Assembly (NCBI GenBank): GCA_028583405.1
Contig: CM053257.1
Coordinates: 31,677,071 to 31,741,070 of the forward strand
Source of the DNA: Pogonophryne albipinna
Lineage: Eukaryota; Chordata; Actinopteri; Perciformes; Artedidraconidae
Length of the DNA: 64,000 bases
Reading direction: 5' to 3'
This document shows positions 51,330-64,000 of the stretch, piece by piece. Every line of letters begins with the position of its first letter. Positions within the stretch are counted from its first letter, which is position 1. The notes under the pieces were generated by a model. That model searched no databases, was not told the origin of the DNA, and saw only the letters and a program-made list of their open reading frames with translations. Made by a program: the position numbers and the translations under genes.

Positions 51330-51605
51330 AAGACATGTTATGCTAATTTCCAGCTTCATATTAGTATGTAATGTAGTGTCTCTCCTGTGACATGTCTCCA
51401 TGTTTTAATGTTCAAAAAGCTCTTTATTTCTCTCATACTGCCTGTGCTGCAGCACCTCTTTTCACCCTCTGTCTGAAACCAGAGCCAAGTCTGCTCTGAT
51501 TGGTTAGCTGGCCGGCTCTGTTGTGATTGGATAACCGTTTAGAGATGTCCGGTACATTGTACCTTTTCAGACCATTTACATGCAGAAAAACCTATAACAC
51601 AATAC
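51330..51605 (+). repeat. Dispersed repeat A
   Basis: AGACATGTTATGCTAATTTC through GATTGGTTAGCTGGCCGGC and TTTACATGCAGAAAAACC, as in the 49703 copy. Confidence 0.65.
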
Positions 51606-51712
51606 AGGACTAAACTTCAGATTCACCCGTCACATGGCTCTAGAAGCATGCTATTGAAATGAAACCAGTTTTGTAGCATTCAGGTGCCTGCCAGTAACTT
51701 CAAACTAGCTTT

Positions 51713-52977
51713 GGGTCATTCCAGAATTGGAGGACAATTTAGACGCCAACATTTTTGAAAAATGAACCTTTTATTTTATTATTTGTTGTTATGTATTTAG
51801 GAGAAACGATGAAAAAGTGATTTGCCCAGCTAAGGCATCAAATGTACACTTTTTATTAGATGTTTTATTTGTTGTGTGCCATGCTTTGTGCAACCCTGTT
51901 ACAAATACTAATTAAGCAGAAAAAAGTATTTTCTAAAGATATTCTTCAATAAATTCTTTACTATTAAGTAAAGAAAGTCACATTTAAATTAAATACTCAT
52001 GTAGTTTTTGGATAAAACTGGTTTAATTGTATTATTTTATAACAGAAAATAACAGGGTTGAAATTAGAGCAACAGGGTTGCATAGGGTAACAGGGTTACA
52101 TGGCTACATTACTTTTGATTGTAGATAATGACATAAATGTGACAAATAAATACTCAGGACAACAGAAATGTTGTTTGATAATATTTTATATATATTTTCC
52201 AATGAAGAATTAACCCCGTTACTCTAATTATAGTAACAGGGTTGCAAATCAATGCTAATTTGAGCTTTTACCTCAGGAATTAATGCTAGCTGCACAATGT
52301 AATGCTATTGTCAAGGAATGGACACACTTAGATATTTAACTAAAGAAAGATACATTTGAAATTAATTTGTTTTAGTCTCATAATGTGAGTAACAGGATTG
52401 CGTTTGTATGAGTGCCACACTCCTTCAAGAGTGACAAGATTGGAAATATATAAAAAATAAAAGAGAGGACTTTTGGTCTACCCATGGCACTAGCACATGG
52501 CTTGCTGATGTCCTTTCCACTGTGTCATGTGAAAAAACCTGTTTTTTCACGCTCTCTGCCAAGCTAAAAAGGTTTGGGTAACAGGGTTGCGCGCATGTTG
52601 AGGGACACACCTTCTGTGTAAAATTACTGTTATTTAAAATGTGTTTGTGATTCAACAAATTGATTTTACCATTACAAGAGACATATAGAATAATACCAAC
52701 AAAAGTAAATAAAAACCCTATTTTAAATGTTATATTTGACATGCAAGTTGGTCACCAAGAAGCTGGGACAAGAGAAAAAGTCAATTTTAGGGGATGTTCG
52801 AGAGCTATTTGATATTTTAAATAATAATTTGAAACCACTTTTTCTACAATTTTATATGCATCTTGTCTCAAGACAAGTATATTTAACACAACAAGTGCAA
52901 GTTTTAGCTTTTTGGGCATGGATTATTTGATTTTGTATATGTGGGACATGAAATGTCCTCCAATTCTGGAATGATCC
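51713..52977. mobile_element. 1.26-kb element with 24-bp inverted ends and AACAGGGTTGC repeats
   Basis: The ends are GGGTCATTCCAGAATTGGAG and TCCAATTCTGGAATGATCC, an inverted pair with one mismatch. The body is AT-rich and contains many copies of (T)AACAGGGTTGC or close variants (near 52050, 52070, 52090, 52235, 52390, 52580). There is no transposase-like frame. It lies in the 5' UTR intron of slc12a9. Confidence 0.8.
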
Positions 52978-54619
52978 TTTTATTGTAACCTATTCAGTTA
53001 GGAACTTCCCTTTTTCGCACCACCCTCCTGCGAAAAATACAAAAAAGAAACCAGAGAAAGCGTGTGAGTGATGTTTGCGAGTCGCTCTTCTTAATGAAAG
53101 CTGCAGCTCACACCGCAGGCTGGTATTTGTAGTCACCTGATTCACAGCTGCTTGTCTCTTTTTACATGCACACATCCCAGCTGAGCAGCCTGAGCATGCC
53201 CCGCTGTGCCCAGGTGACCTGGGCTGTTTTCTCTTTAAGATGTGACTTTGTCATTCTTTTCTCAAGGAGACAGATTTCATCACTGAAGCTGTTGCCAAAG
53301 TCAACTGTGTAATTAGCTGCATGAATCACATGATGGGGAAACCTGAACTCAGAGAAAGGTTTTAAAACATGATTTGTCATGAAGGAGCATAACATCATAA
53401 TTATCACATGGATCACACACTCATGTAATGAAACAATTTTCACATCATTTGGAGCAAATATCTGTAAATATAAGTCCTTTAGTGCAAAAATGCCAAAAAC
53501 TTAAGATGCTCAGAAGTGTCAATGTTTTGCTTTTAAATGACATTGTGCTAGACTTTTGGTTGGATAAGGAATTGGAGGGGCATGTCATTGACTATAATAA
53601 ATAATGTTCCAGATGTATGAACATATCCATAAAATACTGTAGAAATATGCATTTCTATCCACCACTGGGTCACCAAAAGTATACCTATAATCTTTCAATG
53701 GATTGGCTGTTTTGTATGTTTTCCCTAGTTGCACATTAACACGTCTTGAGTAAAATTCAAGTGCATTTTCAGCGTTTTAAAAGGGGAAGTTGTATAGTAA
53801 TGACAACTGTGTACATACATTGATCTACATCCACGATAGTGTTGTTAGTTCCTTTTATTGACAGTGATGCTTTAAGTTGCACATGCTATTCATGCTGCAC
53901 TGAGCTGATTTCTCTTATGTTAATTCAGACCTCCTAAATCTAAATAATAAGGCCCTTTCAGTGTCCACGCACCCCACTTTTGAAACAAGTCTGTTACCAA
54001 AATAAATCACCGATTCCGTCACTTTTACGTAGCATCGGGGTGGAGCAACTGCGGCATTAAAACTTTACATCTTTAAACGAGTCAGAAGTGGTACAAATGT
54101 GAATTAATAATACGCCACAAGAGTCGCGGTTGCATCTTGGGTAAATGTTTGTTTACGTTTTTAGGCTCTCGGTCAGGAAGGGGTGCCGGACAGTCATAAA
54201 ACTACACAGCCGATGTGAAGTGCTCGTGCAGGGTGTCATTCATACAGCAACATCCAGGACATTTAGCACCAGACGCACCCTGTATCCGCTGAAACACCGA
54301 GGACAGTGAAACTTACCTCCCCTCACAGTTTCACACACTTCCTGCTTCTTGTTGGGGCTCCCTCCCTCTGGTTCTCCTCCCTATGTCTCTGGTAGTCTCT
54401 GTCCCGGGTCAGATGCGCAGTGGACGGTCAGATGTGACCAGAGCAGGCCGGTGGACATGACAGGACTGAGCTGTCCGGGAGTTAGATACTGGGAAAGATG
54501 TGCTGCCCAATAACAACACAGGAGACATGGCACGCCTCGTCGCCCTATTATTTGTTCAAAAGTGTCACGGGAGAGCAGAAGCTGAACCATGTGACTGCCA
54601 AAAGGGGAGGGCAAAAACA

Positions 54620-54990
54620 TCCACAAAAATTTGCAAAGCTACTGCTTGTCTGAAATAACCACGCCCATTATGTTTAAATAAACCGTCACATCACAAATAA
54701 TGTATTGATGACTTCCAATAAGTGCTAATTAAGTGGTTTTACCAGTTGTTGAGTCTGATGTACGCACTTAGAAAAAACATGTACACAAACAAACTGTATG
54801 TGAGCATCAGGCGTTGAAATACTGTGGGCTGACCGTAATGGCTCTTCTTCACAGCAGGGGGCACTACTGACGAGAGATGACGTCCATAGGAAGAGGATCA
54901 CAATATAACAGGACCTGAGATGACAAGTAAGGGTTACAAGGGTTATATATACAGTCTATGGTTACATCCATAAGAAATGTTACATGGAAC
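54620..54990. other. Intergenic, no feature recognised
   Basis: Sequence between the putative slc12a9 promoter and the ACCATGGTA cluster. No gene or clear repeat is seen. Confidence 0.4.
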
Positions 54991-55790
54991 AAATACCTCT
55001 GTAGTTTTGATAGTACCATGGTACACATCATGGTATGAACTATGGTAAATTACTTGCCTTTTGCTGTGGTTCTGTCTGATGCTCACCTTACTACTTCTTT
55101 GTTGACATCCAACTGGATTCATCTTATTATTATTTAAAGACACTTGCATTTTCAAGCATTTGGACTACCTATGTTGTAAATGTGTTATCTTTTTAATGTA
55201 CACACAACATCAATTGCACATCTGTCCGTCCTGGGAGAGGGATCCTCCTCTGTTGCTCCCTCCAAGGTTTCTTCAATTTTCCCCCATTAACTGTGATCTT
55301 TCTTTGGGAGGGTTTCCTTGTACGGTGTGACATGTTGGGCTATATAGACTTTGATTGATCTATTGATGATCCACCACAAACAGTATGTGCTATGGAACAG
55401 GACCTATCAAATATACTGTGGATGCATCATGGTACTGTCAAATATACCGTGGTCCTATCAAATATCCCATGGTATATGCACCATGATACTACTAAAATGT
55501 TTTACAAATACCATAGCATTGTCAAAAATACCATGGTACTTGTACGTGTAACAGTAGATACTGTAGAATGCATTGGTACATCAAATAAAAATACTGGACT
55601 GAGGCAAATGAAGAACACTAACTTGATTTATTTGTATAATTTAACATGCTGAATTGAAACATAATATAACATACCATGGTAATAAAATCTGATTTACTGC
55701 AGTATTTACCAATTTCTGAGTTACCATGGTACTACTAGGTACGCATGATAGTGTACAATGGTAAAATGTGGGAAATGTTGTGTTATGTGC
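54991..55790. repeat. Scattered ACCATGGTA palindromes
   Basis: The octamer-like palindrome ACCATGGT, or one-base variants, occurs repeatedly (55015, 55028, 55428, 55467, 55508, 55528, 55672, 55722, 55757). It is usually in the context AAATACCATGGTAC or its decay. 55193-55370 is a separate common teleost repeat (GGAGAGGGATCCTCCTCTGT, GGAGGGTTTCCTTGTAC). Confidence 0.6.
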
Positions 55791-56213
55791 AAACAATTTG
55801 AAGTCTGTGTAAGCCTGCATCCATTCTGCTCCAGGAAAACACACAGAACTAAATCATAAACAAGGGCATGATAGGGATTGTATGATATTAATGTGTGAGG
55901 TTAAGGAGGGCAGGGTCTATTTACTTATCAGTTTACCAATTGTTGGTTATGTAGCATCTCCACAATTTTACTTTGCAAGCTCTGCGACAAATGGTTTCCA
56001 TTACTCTGTAACGCTATAATGCCAATGACATGCAAAAGTGTAATATACTCTGGGCCCAAACATTTGCATAGAGAAATACAGTGTCAGGTTAATAATGTGC
56101 CTGTCTATTATCTTGACTGTTGAAACGTAACAACCATCACAGACTGGAATAGTGAAATAAATATTAGATTTTAAGTTTTTGTTTAGAACATTTTACAATT
56201 ACAAAGTGAGATT

Positions 56214-56245
56214 CACAGATAAATAGATGGATAGATGGATAGATG

Positions 56246-56327
<82 letters not shown>

Positions 56328-56395
56328 AATAGATAGATAGATAATAGATAGATACAGTAGATGGATAGATAGATAGATATAGATAGATAGACATA
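56214..56395. repeat. GATA tetranucleotide microsatellite
   Basis: About 180 bp of GATA with interruptions (GGATAGAT, AATAGATAG). Reverse frames give Tyr-Leu-Ser-Ile nonsense. Confidence 0.95.
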
Positions 56396-56966
56396 GACAT
56401 CGATCAACAACCCAGGATAACCTACTCTTGTGCAGTAATATTGGGTGAATTTCTGAATTACATCCAATCCAATTAATTTAATATGCATTACTTCCCATCT
56501 AAAATCTCCCCAAGGCTCCAGACTCACTGAGGGAATCAGTTTCAGTATACAGTAGAGAAAGTGCAAGATGTCACCTGATCCAAACATCAGGTCATCTGTT
56601 CATGCTCTGCTCTCTTGTTCATTTGACCTCCAAAATCACTGGAAAAGCCGGATGTAGGCCCATTGAACTATCTCTTCTAAAGCTGACTCATATTTATTCA
56701 TAGTATTTAAACGCGTCAATAATTGTTTAAATATTTATACCTGCTCTATAGTGTATTCAATTTCTATACTACTGTGTTTTATACGTACTGTTCATTCTGT
56801 AAATACTACTCTTTATATCTGTCGTATGTACTGAATAACACTGCACTTTACTGCTTCTTTCGCACTTCTGTTTAGATGCTAACTGCATGTCGTTGTCTTA
56901 GTACTTGTACTCTGTGCAGTAACCATAGTGTTGAATATATTCTATTCTGTAAAGTGAAGAGGATAC

Positions 56967-57466
56967 CAGAGATGGGAGAAGTACTCAGATCTTGTACTTG
57001 AGTAAGTAGAAGTACCAGGGTGTAGGAATACTCTGTTACAAGTTAAACACCTGCATTCAACATGTTAAAGTACTAAGCTATTAGCATCAAAATATACTTA
57101 AAGTACCTCATTGTGCAGATTGGTCCATTTCAGAATAATATATGATATGTTTTATAATTATTCATCGTTAAAGTGTTATCAAAGCTGGTAAAGGTGCAGC
57201 TAGTTTTGACTTTGTATACTGCAGGGTAGCTTGTGAATTTACTCCAGGTGCAACTAAAGTCTGATTTAAGATTTATTTCACATCATTATCATCCTAATCT
57301 GTAAAGCAGCTAAAGGTATTACATACATGTAGTGGAGTAAAAGTACACCATGTACCTATGAATTGTAGTGGAGTAGAAGTAGCATAAAATGGAAAGTACG
57401 AGTATCTAAAAAATTGTACCTAAGTACAGTACTTGAGTACATCTACTTAGTTACTCTACACCACTG
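56967..57466. mobile_element. Complete hAT-type MITE, 500 bp
   Basis: It runs from CAGAGATGGGAGAAGTACTC to CTTAGTTACTCTACACCACTG. It is the uninterrupted counterpart of the split element at 2081-4087. Just to its left, 56800-56960 is another retroposon-like tail (GCACTTTACTGCTTCTTTCG). Confidence 0.8.
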
Positions 57467-59958
57467 TTAATAGATGGGTGTGGTTGAAACATGCTTCATG
57501 CCCTGATTTGAGAACCCTTTTTTTGCAATCGCCCACCGCGTGATCTGCCTGTTTCTGAATGATGATATTCAGAGGAGAGAAAACAGGAACCGTGTGGATC
57601 TCTGACCGACATGCCTCTCATTACTGACAGAAAATACATGCAGTAGATCTTCTGATGGGATGGTTTCTTGCAGCCATTATGCTTTTCTAACGCTGTTATT
57701 CTCCTATGTGAGGCAGATCTTCCCTCAGTAATTCATTGTAGGCTCGGAGGCGGTTGTCCTGATGAAGTGTCGGCAGAGGGAGGAGGAAACCAAAGAGAGG
57801 AAGGAAACGAGGATAACGTCACAAGAAGCAGAATCGGAGTAAAACGGACTGAATAGTATTTAATGGACAGTGCTTGATGCGGGCCAGGGGACCGAGCTGC
57901 TCAATTGTGTTTGTTTACGTCGCATTTGGACAAAGATGTGTTTGTTAACTGATCGGGCGTGAAAAAAAAAAACCTTTTCGAGGAGGAAACGGCAACACAG
58001 CAGCAGATTTCATCTTTTTTCAGCAGGCTCCACCACAGCAGAGAAATGGAAATGTGTGTAGCCCTCCTGCGTTTGCCTGTTCGCTGAAGGATTTGGAAAT
58101 AGCCTAATCGTGACACACGGAGCTTTAAGTGGATCTCATTTTTTTTAATGAGCAGAAAAGACTAAATCCTCCAGCGGATTTTTTTTGTGGGGACGCTGCC
58201 TTCGGTTTTTTTTGTAACGGCAGAGGGGGAAAAAGCAGCAAATCATCGGGAGAATTAACAGGTAGCCACCCATTATGAAACGCTGTGACAGGCTGATGTA
58301 GGCCGGCCTATTGAGGGTAAGATGGCTGGGTGATGATGTGCCTATTCGTGGCATCATTTCGACTAAATTAATTTAGCTACATCCGCATTTTAGGAGCTGA
58401 GCATCTGAAACAAGATGTGGCCAAGGCCTTCCCTGATCAATATGTGATGTAGCATGCATTCACGGGGCCTGTCCTCCTATTTAAATACACTAGGACGAGT
58501 GTTAATGCTGCAGACGGTGAAATGAACATCGTTATGGAGCACATCCTATATATATTTATTGATATATATTTGGATCGAGGCTTCTTTCTTTTACTGCGGT
58601 TTTATTTCCGTGCGGAGCTCCCAGGCCTGCATGTGTTAACCTGGGATCTGCACCGTTTCTCTTGACATTAACATTTACTCTAACATACAGTGATGTGTGG
58701 GCTCTGCATCTCCTCCAGCTGCAGATGGAGGCAATACCATGGTGGTGTAGCTCCACATCAGATGTGCATCTTGAAGGGGTGGGGCCAGTCACACTATGGC
58801 ATCATGTTCTTTCTCTCCTTGTGTTATAAAATATGCTCTTTAAAGGCCAGGACTCTGTAATCACAGCTTTATTCTAACCCCCCTCATCAGCATCATCATG
58901 TATGCTCAGCTACTCAGCCATGCATCAGTGCAGGTGGAGTCTATATGATGTGTGTCTTTTTCTACCATTGGCATGACTTCAGCACAAATCTGCTCGCCCT
59001 CCAGTCGATGCTCGCAGGCGACAAAAACATGCCATCGAGCATCTGGCTGGACCCATCCAGGCCTGATCCTCTGATGCATCATCACCCCCCCTCAGCCTTT
59101 CTCCTCCTCATTGGCTAAATGAGCAGCTGTGCCAGGAGACTGAGACCCATGATGCACCCCTTTTGGCGTCCATTAGTGCCGTGTGATCCATCTGGTCGCA
59201 GGTCCCTCCAGGGAACAGTGACCTACTGTAGCTAATTGCTCTTCCTTTTCGCTGTGCACTGTATGCATGTTTGCTGAGGATTTGAATTGCTGCACAAATG
59301 CAAATAGAGACTCCCTCTTTGAATGAGTAACTGTGCTCATATCAGCAACAGGATATGCTGCCTTCATATTGGATGTGATGTACAGTATTTGCATGACCTC
59401 AGTTGGCCCGTAGCTAAATGAAACATCTCCTGCCATGTTCATTTGTAAGAAACCACAGCGTTCAGATGAGATAAAGATGAGTGTGTCCAGCATTAGCACA
59501 AGTTCTGACTTGACACACGACCTGTATAGTGTTACGCTCTCCCTCAGCCTCAAAGGGAGTGTTCGCTCAGTTTCTGCTGCCTGGTAGCGATGCTGGCTGC
59601 TCGATAGCAGTTTAGTCATTACAGATTATTCTCCCCAGTTTAACTAGGCATGGTTGCACAGCCGTAAACAGATTACAAGGTTTTTTCTCACTGTGTGGGT
59701 TCAGTAAACTTTAGAGATTAAAATGCATTTTTAGTTTTTTAATCTCAAATCAATGGCAGACTGTATTTTAAGTCATTTATTTTACTTAATTGATTAATTT
59801 TCGATGAAAATGGACTCATGGATTACGGGATTATGGCAGCATGAAACTATGCTAATCCCAAATTGGCCTCACTTATACATCTGCAGTTATTTGTATTAAT
59901 TCCGAGATTATCCTCGATGTATATCAGAGTCTGATATTTGAACTCTTCCCACTAACAG
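57467..59958 (+). promoter_or_regulatory. gnb2 upstream region with probable 5' UTR exon
   Basis: No coding exon is seen. A moderately GC-rich stretch at 57650-58320 ends in a good GTAAGA donor (58317) and could be the non-coding first exon of gnb2, splicing to the acceptor before 59959. The rest is intron-like sequence. This exon call rests only on splice-site quality and position. Confidence 0.3.
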
Positions 59959-59980
59959 GTGACAGCTTGAAAAATCCAAA

Positions 59981-64000
<4,020 letters not shown>

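Larger units (their letters stand above)
50710..54560 (-). promoter_or_regulatory. Probable 5' UTR and promoter side of slc12a9
   Basis: An acceptor (AACAG) lies at 50732-50734, 22 nt before the ATG, so the first coding exon starts in the 5' UTR. The best partner is a GTAAGT donor (54311-54316) after GAGGG at 54317 and above, implying a non-coding first exon of up to ~250 nt and an intron of ~3.6 kb. No TATA box is obvious. The transcription start is not determinable from sequence alone. Confidence 0.4.

Noticed and set aside
54381..54626. 81-codon minus-strand frame
   Set aside because: It overlaps the putative slc12a9 5' UTR exon but has no family similarity, and the accepted slc12a9 start is at 50709.

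Overview
This is nuclear DNA of a vertebrate, almost certainly a ray-finned (teleost) fish. The genes have vertebrate exon-intron structure, about 80 bp to several kb of intron with GT-AG splice sites. The space between exons is packed with small DNA transposons of the kinds common in teleosts (hAT, PIF/Harbinger-like, Tc1-like, TTAA-type MITEs), LINE 3' tails and long CA and GATA microsatellites. No operons, CRISPR arrays or prokaryotic features are present.

Left flank (1-9.2 kb): the first coding exon of a TM4SF (L6 family, tm4sf5-like) tetraspan gene on the minus strand, then a complete seven-exon mpdu1 gene on the plus strand (237 codons). From about 9.2 to 11.25 kb there is only repeat debris, including a hAT-like transposase fragment.

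Repeat block (11.26-28.57 kb, ending in a 500-N gap at 28566-29065): this is the unusual part. It contains, in order, a 123-bp satellite, IGS-like repeats of about 119-128 bp, an rDNA-derived segment (5' ETS-like sequence ending in a degenerate copy of the first ~45 nt of 18S rRNA), an intact four-exon gene for a zinc-finger tyrosine recombinase (Crypton-like, 755 codons), tandem 717-bp units, a ~62-bp repeat, 659-bp units each containing blocks of the telomeric hexamer TTAGGG, and simple-sequence tracts. At 26.886 kb the sequence at 11.256 kb starts again (offset 15,631 bp) and continues through the 123-bp satellite into the assembly gap. The block therefore looks like a macrosatellite with a ~15.6-kb unit that carries its own recombinase gene.

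Right flank (29.1-64 kb): a damaged SDR gene (hsd20b2/hsd17b-like) with exon 1 and the two last exons but no visible catalytic exons; a complete slc12a9 gene on the minus strand (13 coding exons, 902 codons, plus a probable 5' UTR exon); and, divergently, the first five coding exons of gnb2, which runs off the right edge. slc12a9 and gnb2 are also neighbours in human 7q22.1; mpdu1 and TM4SF5 both map to human 17p13. The macrosatellite lies between these two syntenic segments.

The host genes do not form a common pathway: mpdu1 acts in ER glycan assembly, slc12a9 is a cation-chloride-cotransporter-family membrane protein, and gnb2 is a heterotrimeric G-protein beta subunit. All reading frames and splice junctions were joined by hand; family assignments come from remembered protein family features, not from a database search.
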